Shown here piece after piece: positions 22,573-34,159 of a stretch of DNA of 64,000 nt. Origin of the DNA: Bos javanicus (taxonomy: Eukaryota > Chordata > Mammalia > Artiodactyla > Bovidae). The stretch is from positions 80,560,178 to 80,624,177 of the forward strand of contig NC_083875.1 of assembly GCF_032452875.1 (NCBI RefSeq), read 5' to 3'. Numbering within the stretch: position 1 is the first letter of the stretch; each line of letters opens with the position of its first letter. A program made the position numbers and the translations under genes. Under the pieces are notes generated by a model. The model saw only the letters and a list, made by a program, of their open reading frames with translations, did no database searches and was not told where the DNA came from.

Positions 22573-23595
22573 TATATTTTAAATACTTAACAAATGTCCA
22601 GTATTCTGATTAGAAATAAAAGGAATTGGGAAGTGTGCTTAGCCCTGGTTTTGAGGGAGGAGGAAATGGAAACTTTGGAGACTTGTATCCAATAAAGGCT
22701 TAATGATCTTGTCTGCTAGTTTTCCTCCCATACTGTCTCGTCTAGGATGTCAGGGTTCTCAGCTCAAGTGACTAAGAGATGGCTCCAAACAGGAAAGACT
22801 GGAGGCCAGCCTGTGGGTGATTCAAGGGCCCAGGAATGTGAGTCCCCATCTCCCAGGGCCCGTCTGTCACCAACATCCCTGCTCTCACTGCCCTCATGTC
22901 TCACCACACTGTGGATCAGTTCATCCAGGTCTCTGCTTGGCTTGGTTCACACCCAGAACTGCTATATACCCAAGGGGTTTCTCCATGAAGGTGTCTGGTT
23001 TCAAATAACATTTCAGCTCCTTTGAGAGTGCTGTCATGGCAAGTGTGACTCTATTCGCTCCAGTATTGGTAGCAGCGGAAGGCAGGAGCTCAGAGTAGGC
23101 CCCAACTCTTAGCTATGTTTTTCCACTAAGGATTTAATTAAACCACTGCTGTGTCAATATTCTTAGCATGCTGCCAGCCTCTTTCCTGGGATGGAAACAG
23201 GCTAGTCTCCCCATAAAGAGTTAGAGGGTAACGAGCTCCTGGGAGGGAAACCAGCGTTGAGAGTCCACGTGGAATTTTTCCAAGGCAGAGGCATGTGATG
23301 CGGGGCTCTGGTTGCTACATGGTTATTGGCGTTGTGGTGTGATGGTCCTAGGCTCCATCTGCAGCTGCACCTCAGACCAGGAATAAGGGCCTCAAGCCCT
23401 GCTTCAAAGGCCTCCATCAGAATGACCTCCCTTCCTTTTCCTCCCGTACCAGCTTCTCTCTTCCTCTCAGGAAATGAAAAAGTCCCATGGGCAAGTGGGG
23501 GTTGCCACCTAGCTCCCCAGAACCCCAGTTGTTAGCCTTTCTTCTGTTCATAACAACTTGAATGTTTCATCTGTCATTTTCCAGCCTCTATGGGG
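22573..23595. other. Unassigned sequence
   Basis: No feature I can support in about 1 kb of mixed-composition sequence. Confidence 0.4.
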
Positions 23596-23712
23596 CTCCA
23601 ATAAGGTGATAGTACTATCCTCGTAATGAATGTTTCAGTCAGTTGGAGGAATTGAGAGATTAAGTAATTTCCTCAAGGTTGCTAAATCTCAGACTTGGGA
23701 TTTGACTTGACT
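23596..23712 (-). repeat. MIR SINE fragment
   Basis: Reverse MIR core: gattaagtaatttcctcaag followed by 'gttgctaaatctcagacttgg'. Confidence 0.55.
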
Positions 23713-24055
23713 ATCCTGCTTTTCAAAATGATAGTAATAACAGTAAAATAATAGCAGCAATATGTAGTAACCACCCAATAAAAGGGAGCCATTATTATTA
23801 CACAAATTAGATAAATGCTTAATTGGTATGTTGGCACCCCTCTTTCCCTGCTGCTGGCCAGAAATGCTATCATTATATAGAATTGATTCACATTTTAATG
23901 AGTAAGGGCAGATGGAACACTGTCTCCTTCAGGTGCTATTAGTTCTTGAGTGATGCAGAGCCAAGTCCCGAGGAAAGGAGACAGGGTAGGAGCTTGAGTT
24001 AGTGGAAAAATGGTGGAAGGGAAAGAGGCATGGGTCGCTGAGTTGGAAGAGGCCA
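23713..24055. other. Unassigned sequence
   Basis: No repeat or gene recognised. Confidence 0.4.
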
Positions 24056-24455
24056 AAGGTGGACTTCCTCCCTTGAATTTTGTATACGGTCCATTGCAGC
24101 AGATCGTGGACGGCTTACTGAACAGTCCTCTCGCCCCTCTGCATTTTCAAGACTCCCTTGCCGTTAGATTGGGTCACGTGACTTGTTCTAGTCAGTGTAA
24201 GTGGGGTATTGTCTATTTCTCCCTGACCAAGAGGCTGTGTGTTTCCTCCAACCCTCCTTCCTCTACCTTGGCAATCTTGGAGATCACAATGTCCAGAGGG
24301 GTACAAGGTAGAGGAAGGCACCCAAATCCCCTCAGACTTCAATATGATCAAGAAAGAAGACTTTATTGTATCATGTTACTGAGACTCTAGGGCTTATCTG
24401 TAACTGCATCATAGCCTAGCCTAGCCTGACAGATATACCTGATTATCAAACCTCT
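24056..24455 (+). repeat. Ancient LTR-type repeat
   Basis: Has an LTR-like layout: cttgccgttagattgggtc, then 'cttgttctagtcagtgtaag', a late gacttcaatatgatcaag block, and an end with 'actgcatcatagcctagcc'. Non-coding. A short tagcc tandem run lies at about 24412-24426. Confidence 0.35.
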
Positions 24456-24689
24456 CTACAGTCAGCAGTTTTCAGTGGCCTAACTATGAGTCAGCTTCTG
24501 CCTCTCAGAAAGCAAAATGCTGTTTCAGCCAGGTCTGCTATTCAGAACCCTTCCCTCACTCTGAAAGGCAACTGACCTCAAAGGCTTTTCCCAGTAGCAC
24601 TAAGGTGTTGCCAGCATTCCATTTCTTGAGGACTGTGACACCTTCAGATGAATACATGCCCATCTCAGGGTTCTCTGGGCACTTACGTT

Positions 24690-25300
24690 TTCATAGGTTT
24701 ATTTCTATCTCATTAAGAGATGCTCCATGTCCAGCTGAATCCTCCTTTCCATTCCATGTCTCAACTTTGGGGCATCCCCAGTGCTTCATCTTAGGATCCC
24801 TTTCTCTCTGGGGCTCTAGGTGATCCCCCCTGGTCCCATATTTCAAATACCATCTGTATGCTGATGTCTCTAATGTTTACATAGCTATTCGTGATCTGGA
24901 ACCCAGAAGACTCATTTATCCAGATGCTTCACTAACACTTCTGCTCTTAAAGTCACTGAATATAGCCCGCCCACAAGGAATCATGGACTTGCTCACCCTC
25001 TCCCTTGGCTATATCTCCATAAATGATGCTACTCTCTTATGCAACCAAGTAGATTCAATCTGGAACTCCTTCTGTGATTCCCATCTTTACCTTAGCTTCT
25101 ACATCCAATCCATCACTGAGTTCTTTCAAATCTAGCTCTGTACTATAGGTCCTGAGTTCGTCCATGTCTTTCCATCTTCACAGCTGCTGACCTAATCTCA
25201 GATGCCATTTATTTCACCTGGACTGAGCCTCTTGTTTGATGCACCTGCTTACAACCAGTATTTCCTCTCTTTCTGTCTTACATAGCAGCATAGGATATTA
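24690..25300 (+). repeat. L2-like ancient LINE 3' region
   Basis: Pyrimidine-rich sequence with the sub-blocks 'atctggaacccagaagactc' and 'acatccaatccatcactgag' in the order seen in a widespread ancient mammalian LINE 3' region. Strongly diverged. I call it L2-like with reserve. Confidence 0.4.
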
Positions 25301-25331
25301 TACAACATACATCAGATCCTATTTCATGCTG

Positions 25332-25668
25332 CTTAGGATGTGTATGCTTAGTACCTCAGTCGTGTCTGACTATTTGTGACTCTATGGACTGTAGTCCACC
25401 AGGCTCCTCTGTCCATGGGTATTCTCTGGACAAGAACACTAGAGTGGGTTGCCATGCCCTCCTCCAGGAGATCTTCCTGACCAAGGGATCAAACCCAGGT
25501 CTCCCGCATTACAGGCAGATTATTTACTGTCTGAGCCACCAGGGAATCCCAAGAATATTGGAGTGGGTAGCTATCCCTTCTCCAGGGGAACTTCCTGACC
25601 CGGGAATCGAACCAGGGTCTCCTGCATTGCAGGTGGATTCTTTACCAGCTGAGCTATCAGGGAAGCTC
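25332..25668 (-). mobile_element. Bov-tA SINE with a second partial unit
   Basis: Reading plus to minus, a full Bov-tA (25332-25548) is followed directly by another unit consisting only of the inner body and tRNA head (25549-25668), so the head region with its caggtctcc(t/c)gcatt motif occurs twice. This fits a dimeric Bov-tA variant or one SINE truncated into another. Confidence 0.85.
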
Positions 25669-25748
25669 TCCAGCTTAGGATATCTAGTGATTTTTCATGA
25701 CATTTTGAGAAATAATATGAATAAATAAAAATACGTTTTAAATATATT

Positions 25749-25958
25749 GTGCATGCTCAGTGACTGTCTCATGTCAGACTCTCTGTGACCCTATGGACTA
25801 TAGCCTGCCAGTCTCCTCCGTCCTTGGGATTTTCTCAGCAAGAATACTGGAGGGTGTTGCCATTTCCTTCTCCAGGATATCTTCGCAACCCATGGATTGA
25901 ACCCAGGTCTCCTGCATTGCAAGAGGATTCTTTACCACTGAACCAGTGGGGAAACCCT
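25749..25958 (-). mobile_element. Bov-tA SINE
   Basis: Full-length diverged copy: tail tgcatgctcagtgactgtc, body 'gactctctgtgaccctatgg', head 'accactgaaccagtggggaaaccc'. The flanks share aaatatatt (25740-25748 and 25967-25975), a possible TSD in AT-rich DNA. Confidence 0.92.
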
Positions 25959-26029
25959 TCAAAATAAAATATATTATATTTATATTTAAGTCATATTAAT
26001 GTTAACATAACTAATTTCGGCCAATTAGC

Positions 26030-26285
26030 GATGCGGTGCAAGTAGAGGCTTGAGAAGTGCTCACATCTGGAGGTTTGCTCTCTTGGAGTTCCACAGTCAT
26101 TACAACACAAAAGAACCTGGGTTAGTTGGCTGTTCAGCTAATGGAGGAGATCATCCCACCCAGTGCAAATCAGAACTGCACAGCCGAGCCATGGAATTGT
26201 CAGAAAAATTGCGAAGGTTAATACTTCAAGTCACTAGATTTTGAGGCATCCTGTCACACAGCAAGTACAAACTGATACGATGACT
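26030..26285 (+). repeat. Ancient LTR 3' part (MaLR/ERVL-like)
   Basis: Block 'gcggtgcaagtagaggcttg', 'aggtttgctctcttgg', then 'aagtcactagattttgagg', 'cacagcaagtacaaactgat' matches the end of an old LTR family. It appears to be a relative, in opposite orientation, of 10565-11115. Confidence 0.5.
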
Positions 26286-26980
26286 ACATGTACAACCCCC
26301 TTAAAACTTTGTTAATAACAACCCCTATTTGTTTCCTGACTATAGCTTCCCAAACTAGACTAGACAACCTGCAGGAGAGAGTAACTAAGGACCTACAAGA
26401 ACTGACATGTAATTCAGTGTCCTTTACAATACATTTTCTATGACATTCATTTCCTGGAAGTGCTTCATAAAAGAATGCCACTAAGAGAGGTTCCTTTCCA
26501 TTGCCTCTAGGTGACCCAAAGGCTCAGAGGGTCCATCTTGCTTCTATTTTCACAAAACTCAGCATAAGAAATATCCACCTTTATTAGTTGAAGTCCTGAT
26601 GTTGTGTTTGAGTCTCTCTGGTTGGACAGAGAATTTCCTGACTCTCCGAATCTTTACTCGGTTATTTTCTCACCTCGAAAGCACACTTGAATTTAACCTC
26701 AAGGTTGACAAATATCCATCACTGGCCCTTCTTATCACTCATAGTTTTCTTTGCAATGATCCGAGGGTTCTATCCACAGGAAGATCGTGCCCAGCATTTT
26801 GTCTGCAGAAACATGGGGGAGGTGATGCGGATGTTGTCCTAGCTGACCTCTTTAATGAAAGTCCTGAATTCACCCAACATTCCTCTGATTGCAGGGTTGG
26901 GAAAATGCCTTTTGGTAAAATCATAGAGTGGTAAACATCAAGAGACTTTGGGTCCATATAAACCCATCTCTCTACTCGAG
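26286..26980. other. Unassigned sequence
   Basis: No feature supported. Overlapping open frames (up to 111 codons) have no recognisable similarity. Confidence 0.4.
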
Positions 26981-26984
26981 GACA

Positions 26985-27440
26985 TAGACTTCTTGGTGAC
27001 AGAGCTAGGGCTAAAGTACTTAGAGCCGTTTCCTCTACTGACTGCACGTCAGCTCCTTCATACGGGCATTCTGGCAGCTCCTAGTGCTCAGTCCTGCTCC
27101 CTGTTCTCACTCTGTGCTCTCACACTCAGTGAACTCATTCATTCCCAGATGTATAAATACCACTTTGTGCTTCTGACTTCCAAATATATATTTGCAAACT
27201 CCAGGCTTCTATATCTAATTGCCTGCTCACTATCCCTCCTTGGATGTTTTGCAGGTATATCCAAACTGACATATTGAAGACAAAACTTTTAACATCTAAC
27301 TGGTCTACCCCTCTCTACCTACATTTCACTGCCCTTATTTGGGTCACTATTATCATTTACGTAGACAATTCCAACAGCTCCTGTAGATGATTCCAACAGT
27401 TCCTGAGTCCTTTTCTTTCTTCTTCTTTACTTCTCTTCCA
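26985..27440 (+). repeat. L2-like ancient LINE 3' region
   Basis: Contains 'ctatatctaattgcctgctc' and 'ggatgttttgcaggtatatc', then 'aactgacatattgaagac', the order seen in an ancient mammalian LINE 3' region. It continues after the BOV-A2 copy at 27452-27718. Confidence 0.4.
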
Positions 27441-27451
27441 GCCCATTCTCC

Positions 27452-27718
27452 TGGAGAAGGCAATGGCAACCCACTGCAATACTCTTGCCTGGAAAATCCC
27501 ATGGACGGAGGAGCCTGGTAGGCTGCAGTCCATGGGGTCACTGAGGGTTGGACACAACTGAGCGACTTCACTTTCACTTCATGCATTGGAGAAGGAAATG
27601 ACAACCCACTCCAGGGTTCTTGCCTGGAGAATCCCAGGGACAGGGGAGCCTGGTGGGCTGCCGTCTATGGGGTTGCACAGAGTAGGACACGACTGAAGTG
27701 ACTAAGCAGCAGCAGCAA
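27452..27718 (+). mobile_element. BOV-A2 SINE
   Basis: Two BovA units in tandem joined by gacttcactttcacttcatg and ending in a CAG run (agcagcagcagc). A perfect 10 bp TSD (cccattctcc) lies at 27442-27451 and 27719-27728. Confidence 0.96.
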
Positions 27719-27728
27719 CCCATTCTCC

Positions 27729-28485
27729 ACACAATATTCAGAATAATCTTCTGATTGTGTGAGCCAGATAAAATCATAACTACTTGTTTTGACCCCTTCC
27801 AAGTGCACATGGAGCAAGACCCCAAATCTTTACTGTGGCTGGAAAGCCCTCGGGATCTGGCCCTACTGACCTCTCATTGCGCCTCATCTCACTCTTCCTC
27901 TTGATCTCTCATGTCCAGCCATACAGGGCTTCTTTCAGTTTCTGAAATGTGCACACATTTTCCCTGCCTCTGGGTTTCTGGCTGTGTAAGCTTTCTGCTT
28001 GGAAGTACCTTCACTCTCCTCCTCACACTCTGGGGGGTGGTGATGGTGGTTTAGTCGCTAAGTTGTGTCTGACTCTTTGTAACCCCATGGACTACAGCCT
28101 TCCAGGCTCCTCTCTTCATGGGATTTCTCAGGCAAGAGTACTGGAGTGGGTGGGCATTTCCTTCTCCAGGGAATCTTCCTGACCCAGTGATTGAACCCAG
28201 GTCTCCTGCATTGCAGGTGGGTTCTTTACTGCTGAGCCATCAGGGAAGCCCCCTCACACTCTAGGCTTCAGATTAAATATAACATCCTGTGATGGGCCTT
28301 TTGATGATTTGCTCTTCTCTAAGTTAGCCATTTATTTGTTCTTTCATAGTACTTATTGCAATCTGTCATTCTTTTATTAATATGTCCTTTTGCTCAAACC
28401 CATTTATTGTCACTACTCTATGATATTCCAAGACTGACAAATCTACTTTGCTTCCCATAGCGTGCTTGTTGAATAAAAATCTGAA
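27729..28485 (+). repeat. L2-type LINE 3' end, split by Bov-tA
   Basis: Before the SINE: 'gggatctggccctactgacc', 'gcctcatctcactcttcc', 'ctgtgtaagctttctgc'. After it: 'catagtacttattgcaatctg', 'ctgacaaatctactttgc', 'gcttgttgaataaaaat'. Together these follow the 3' end of an L2-like LINE. Confidence 0.55.
28032..28251 (-). mobile_element. Bov-tA SINE
   Basis: Complete minus-strand copy, head at the right end (catcagggaagcccc). A perfect 11 bp TSD, cctcacactct, lies at 28021-28031 and 28252-28262 and marks the exact break in the older L2. Confidence 0.96.
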
Positions 28486-28539
28486 ATCGAGTATTCCCCA
28501 TACTTTATTAGTATAGGTTGGATTGTCATACCTCCTCAG

Positions 28540-28660
28540 TTCAGTTCAGTCACTCATTCGTGTCTGACTCTTTGCGACCCCATGGACTGCAGCACGCCAG
28601 GCTTCCCTGTGCATCACTAATTCCTGGAGCTTGTTCAAACTCATGTCCATCGAGTTGGTT
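28540..28660 (-). mobile_element. BovB LINE, extreme 5' truncation
   Basis: Only the last ~120 bp of BovB, beginning with the reversed terminus tcagttcagtcactcattcg. Flanks atacctcctcag (28528-28539) and atacctcttcag (28661-28672) match at 11 of 12 positions. Confidence 0.88.
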
Positions 28661-28672
28661 ATACCTCTTCAG

Positions 28673-30700
28673 CCTGAAATTTATCTTCTCTGATTAAATA
28701 TTTATAAGAAAAATTATTCTTTTTCTTTTTACTTGGAATTCTACTCTTTTTCATTTAAATATAGGAATTTAAGGGCTTTTTTGGCAGGAGCTATGCTGTT
28801 GGCTTATTTTACTTAAGAGAGCATGCAGATGCTTAGTATAGTGTAAAGGCCCAAAACATATTTCCACATCTTTAAAACATAGCCATCTGTTCTCAAAACC
28901 TCTTCTACTCTCTTGGCTTTGGATAATCTCAATTCAAGCAGATAAGTTAGAATCATTGTTTCCAACATTCTCAGTCTTATGGTCGTTAATGAATGACCTC
29001 AACACTTTATTCTCATATCTGTGATCTGTATAAATAAATCAGAATAGAACTTTGCTGCAAGAGCAAGAAGGGTCTGAAGAATCCACTAAGAAGAGCCCAT
29101 TTGCTCAGCAATAAGTAACGTAGGTCACGTGGTTTGTCCATAGCCCAAGGGTGATAACAGAGAGGTGGCAATGGAGGTTTGTTGCAGAAGAATCTGACTT
29201 TTTACTGACTCGATCATCTGCTGTTTAAGTTCCACTTTGGACCTTGCTTCCCTCATTATATGTATTTCAGTTTATCCATCTGGAGTAGATGTGAGCCAGA
29301 AGATCCAAATACATGAGTTGTTCAAATGGACATTATTTTCAAAAAACAAACAAATCCCTGATTTTCTAAAAGCAGAGCTCTCCAGTGCATTCCTGATAAC
29401 AGAAGCACAGCTTGAACATTCCTTGAAGAATTTCCTGGGCATGTGACTATTGGTGAAACTGAGAGGAAGGAAAGAATTGGAGAGCAGTGTCTGTAAAGGA
29501 GATGGCTGGTGCATTGTCATGAGAGAGTTTTTCCAAAATGACAGGGACAATCCATCTTAAATTCACCACATAAGACTTCTTTGAACTTTTCAGATTTGCA
29601 GGGTATATGCATGTCTGTTTCATCTGTGCCAATTCATAAAGTTCCACATGCCTGTGTCTATGAAGCTGTTCTCATATGAAGGGCGCCTAGAGCCAGGCAT
29701 TATCAGGTACTTATTAAACACTTTTCACTGACACACTTTTAAAAGTAGGAAAACACTTTTTGAAAGCCCAAATAAGTGTTTTCTTTGCTCAGAAAATACA
29801 TGACCTACATCTGGCCCTGTCTTCTGCCTTGTACAAGAAGCTCAACCACATTTTCCATATTTTAATGCAAAATGCAGTTACAAACGCAAGTTGCCACTGG
29901 CAGAGGAAAGCAAAATAATTGTCCCACAACCCAACTGCAACTTCGCCTTTGCTGAAGTTGGCCCAGGTTCAGCGTCTACATGGCTGCTGCACACCTGCAG
30001 CCTGGGTCCCTGCTCCTCCCTCAGTTCCCAGGCAAGTTCCCTGGGCTGGAGGCACTGGGAACAAACACATTTCCAGGCCAGCCTCGCCCACCCCTGCCCC
30101 AAGGCCAGATCTTCCTTGTCCTCTGCTTTGTCACCCAGTTGGAAGCCTCTGGAGGACAGCCCATCTTCCATCCACAGGGAGCTATGATCTGGAGCCCAGA
30201 GGATGAGGCTCCTGGTTTCAATCTGTCTCCCAGAGCAGGATTTACAGAGCCCAGTTTGGAGATGATTTGGAGCCAGTGATCAGTGAGGTGTCTTTAGGCT
30301 AGTGGAGCCAACTGTGCTGGCTTAGTCAGTGAGCCTGGATAAATGCCATCCTGGGTTTCCTTTTGTTCATTTCAGGGGAACTGTATCAGAGTGCAGGATG
30401 GGCCCCAGCAGGAGAGCTGACACTGAGGAGACGGTTCCTTAGCAGATGCTCGGCCGAACCTCAGCTGTTCTCTCCAGTGACATCCGTGTGACATGGAGAT
30501 ATTTATTCAGGTGATGCAGCCTGAGTGGGCCTCAGGCCAGACCCCCTTCTCCAAGCACCGCCTTCTAGCCCTGAAAGGCAATAGTCTCCAGACTGCCTGA
30601 ATGCTGTGTCCTCTCAACTTAGAAAATCTGACCAACTCTGTCAATTACCTTCTGAGGGTTTGGCAGCTCAAGTGACATCCCTCAGACACATTGGAGGCCA
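28673..30700. other. Unassigned, mostly unique sequence
   Basis: About 2 kb with no transposable element I recognise. 29900-30250 is GC-richer and carries overlapping open frames of about 65-99 codons in several phases, which is composition rather than coding evidence. No splice-flanked exon with recognisable protein similarity was found. Confidence 0.4.
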
Positions 30701-30720
30701 GCCCCACACTACATGAGCAG

Positions 30721-30743
30721 GGGGTGGGTGGGGCGGCGGGGGG
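30721..30743 (+). other. G-quadruplex-forming tract
   Basis: G-runs of 4, 3, 4 and 6 are separated by 1-, 1- and 4-nt loops, an unusually tight quadruplex pattern in this AT-rich window. Confidence 0.8.
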
Positions 30744-30990
30744 CTTGAAAAGCTGATTTGAAGTTCCCCAGCACGGCTGAGTCTTCTTGCCTTGGTACAT
30801 GTGGTCTGTGTCCTGGTTGGAGCAGAGTTTGCTTGTGACCCTGTTTTAGTCTCGGGTTAGAGTGGCTGGTATCTGGAGGGCTAACACCCACATATGTGTG
30901 CCACTGAATTTGTCAACTCACTCCCAGGATTTTGTATCTCTGGTAAATCCTCTCAGGGGTTCAGGGACTTTTGAGGTCACGAATGTCCAA

Positions 30991-31104
30991 TTTTGTTTTG
31001 GCTGCACCACCCAGCATGTGAGATCTTCCCTGACTAGTGACGGAACCTGCTCCCCCTGTGGGGGAAGTGCAGCATCTTAACCTCTGCACCACCAGGGAAG
31101 TCCT
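30991..31104 (-). mobile_element. CHR-type tRNA-derived SINE
   Basis: Reversed head caccaccagggaagtcc, internal catgtgagatcttccctgac, tail ttttgttttggctgc. This is the cetartiodactyl CHR family, older than Bov-tA. A perfect 10 bp TSD, gaatgtccaa, lies at 30981-30990 and 31105-31114. Confidence 0.92.
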
Positions 31105-31114
31105 GAATGTCCAA

Positions 31115-31685
31115 GTATTTAAGAAAAGGAAGAAATGCCAAATAGGTCTTAAAAAAACTTATGATATATTTTAGGTGTTCAATCAACATGGTATATTTTC
31201 AGAATTATATGCTATCCCTCGTTAGAAATGACAACAGAGACCACACTGGGGACGTTGTGAATGTGAAGATCAGGCCCAGCAGTGACTCCATCATCAGCAT
31301 CCCCCTGCAGACTGCAGTCTCCTGTGCTGTAGACAGTGACTTCTGCTCTGGACTCTTTCAGAGCACTTCGATATCACCCAACTGAGAGGTACGTCGGTGG
31401 CCTTAAGGATCAAAGAGGCTCCTTAGCTAGGAATTTGGGCTTTACTCTTAGAGGCTGATGGTGTCTCTGGTAAGTTTTTAGCCCATGGGGACTGCCATTT
31501 CCTTTTTCTTTGTTTTTGAACTTCATATTTGCTAGGGAAGCAGGGATGTCCATGGCAGCTCCCTGTCAGGTATTATATTACCCGTGTTCTGCTACCTGCC
31601 ACTGTAGATTCTCTCAAGAAGGAAGAAAAAGCATCTTCTCTTTGAGGACCACCCCTCATTAGGGCAATGCATTTACCACCGTGGT
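31115..31685. other. Unassigned sequence
   Basis: No repeat or gene recognised. Confidence 0.4.
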
Positions 31686-32052
31686 GGGCCTGGGATTCAG
31701 GAGGGTGATTCTTTGGAAAGGATGATGGTGCTCACTACACATTCCCTCTGCTCTCCGTAAGTGCATAAGTTCCAGTCCCTGTGTAGTTAAGCAAATCATG
31801 TGACAAGTTCTGACCAATGGGCAGTGGGTGAATGTGATTTGTGTCACTTCTAGGCTAAAGTGTAGAAGAGTTGGAACATGACCGTTCTCAGCTGTATCTT
31901 CATAGGAACCGGAGCGGTGCCTAGAGTGAAAACCCTCTCTCTGCCACAGACCTGAACATATAGTGAGAAATAAACTCTGGTGTGCAAAGCCATTGAGATT
32001 TCAGAGCTCACTTATTACCACTGCATAGCTTAACCTGTCCTAACCAATATAA
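31686..32052 (+). repeat. Ancient LTR-type repeat, 3' part
   Basis: LTR-like block: 'tgtgacaagttctgaccaatg', gtgtcacttctaggctaaag, then 'agtgagaaataaactctgg' (AATAAA signal), 'gccattgagatttcagagc', 'catagcttaacctgtccta'. Non-coding. Confidence 0.5.
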
Positions 32053-33540
32053 GATATATTCAAAGTAAGCTTTTTTAGACAGTTGAATCTTAAAATATTT
32101 AAAATTCTCTTCTGTATGCATATTATTGTATATGTAAAAAATATATACAATGAAAAGCTTTTGGCTCATGAAATTCTTCCTGCAACAAACAGAATCAAAG
32201 ACAAATTAGCTCTTTTTTAAAAAAATTTGCATCTAATAAGTAGGTTGTTACCTAATGTGGGCAGTGGGATTAGCAGTCTGTAAATCAGATTTTCTCTGCA
32301 GAAAATAAAGTCTCAAACAGTCCATGGTCCAGGGAAGCTTAGAAGAGTGGGAAAAGGTCTGGAATAAGAATTTGGAAATTGAGAGGCCATAGAATATTTA
32401 GAATCAGTCCCTGAATAGAGGCTTAATTCATACTCCAGTATCCTTCCTCACTTATTCAGTCCCACCTGGGTCCTTGTCCCCTTCTGAGCAGCTATGGCAA
32501 TGGTTATCGAGTTGCTATCTTCACCTTTACCTTAGTTATACTCTGTCTCATGTTGTTCATCCATTCGTTCCAAAAAATATTTGCCCAGCTTGGGATGGGG
32601 CCCCGTGTTGGATGGTGAGAATTCGAGGCTCTAAGCCGGTCCTTAAAGACCTCATTGTCTAGTGAGAAGTTCACTTGCAGTCTGCTCAGGGTTCAGAGTT
32701 GTTAGGGTTGCTCCCTCCTTGTGGGGAAAATTTTCACTCCCCATTTATCTTCCACAGGTCCCAGCATAATATGTGGGGGCTATTTTCATAGATAGTTCAC
32801 GTGTGTTTCTACTGGACACACTTGTCAACAGGGTGTCTCTCTTGATCTTTATTGAAATCCATTCCCAAAGTAAAACGGTTCTCCTGGTTTTAGCTCAGGT
32901 CCATTTTCCCATCCTGGATGACTCCAGTCCACTGTGGGTTGCTTCATGCTATGTAATTCTGGCAAAGTCATCTCCATTTTTCCATCCCTAAAACTTATTC
33001 AAGGACATCCAGGGTTTTTAAGTTGATAGCAAGCAACTGTGTCAACTTGTACACTTGCAGGGATAAAGGTTGTTGGGTGACAAACACCCAGTCAAAATCT
33101 GATCTTCTCAGGAATATGTTCTCTAAAGTGTCATTAAGATGAAATGCAGCATTTCGTGGGAAGACCATCCCAAACATCACCCCCCTTTTCACCATCGCTG
33201 ACATTCAACTTGAAATGTGCTCTTTCCATGTACAAGTCAAAGCAAGACTTTTCCAAGTGTCAGCATCACAAGCTCCAGCTAGCTCTTGGCAGTGAACTGG
33301 GTTTCCTTTTGCCCTTGGGAGAGTATTAGTAACCAAGGCATAGCCAGCTGAGCACAGCCACACCAGTGGACAACCCCCTTCCCCACCCAGGTGTGAAACA
33401 GCACCTGGATCCTAGCCTGCCTGGTCCTCTGAAGACACCTGCCCCTATCCCCACAGTTTGTGGTATGCAGTAAGGATGATATAGCTATATTCCTAAAAAA
33501 CAACACAAACAAAAATAACATTTGTAGGGCAAAGGGCTAA
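32053..33540. other. Unassigned sequence
   Basis: No confident feature. 32555-32670 faintly resembles the ancient repeat seen near 860 and 21205 (ttcgttccaaaaaatatttg, then 'aagacctcattgtctagtg'). Confidence 0.35.
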
Positions 33541-34127
33541 CATGTTCTCTCTGCGGCTAGATGAGCTGAAAGGGCTGCAGGCAAATAACCAGTGTTTCTC
33601 AGCAAGCTGTACCAACATGATGCAAAAGAGAGAACCCAAGCAGAAAAGGGCAGCCTGTGAACTGATGATGCCAAGCCCCGTCAAGGAAACCTTTGCAAAC
33701 TCACTGTTAATCGATGCCACCCAAGGGCACCAGATGTGCCAATAAAAACCTCTTGCACCTTGGACTGAATGTGGCTTGAGACTAGTCTTGGGTGAGAGCA
33801 TCTGTTTCCAGGCCCTCCAGACTGCCCAGTACAAAAGTGACTCTTTTGATATTGATAAATGATGTGACACATGATTCCCCCCATAGAAATTGTGCAAATC
33901 CTTAATTATGAGGGCACTTTCTCAGGGGCACATTAGAATATTATGCTCAATTGAGTTGCTATCTTCACCTTTGCCAAGGCTTTTGTAACACTGCACAGTA
34001 AGCTGCCCTTAGAAGTTTTTGCTTTTGTTTGTAAATCATCAGTTCAACTTGTATTAAGGATTCCAGGAATTAAAAAGAAAAAAAAAGTCCAGAAAAAAAT
34101 ACATAGAGTGAAATTCCTAAAGTAGGG
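33541..34127. other. Unassigned, unique-looking sequence
   Basis: Contains a 67-codon open frame (33542-33745) with no recognisable domain. Shares a 20-base exact match (33953-33972) with 32509-32528. Ends at a poly(T) run (34128-34144). Confidence 0.35.
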
Positions 34128-34159
34128 TTTTTTTTTTTTTTTTTAATTCCCCTTTCGGT

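Noticed and set aside
33493..33897. 134-codon minus-strand ORF
   Set aside because: No similarity I can recognise, and the frame on the opposite strand is nearly as open. Could be an exon only if transcripts support it.
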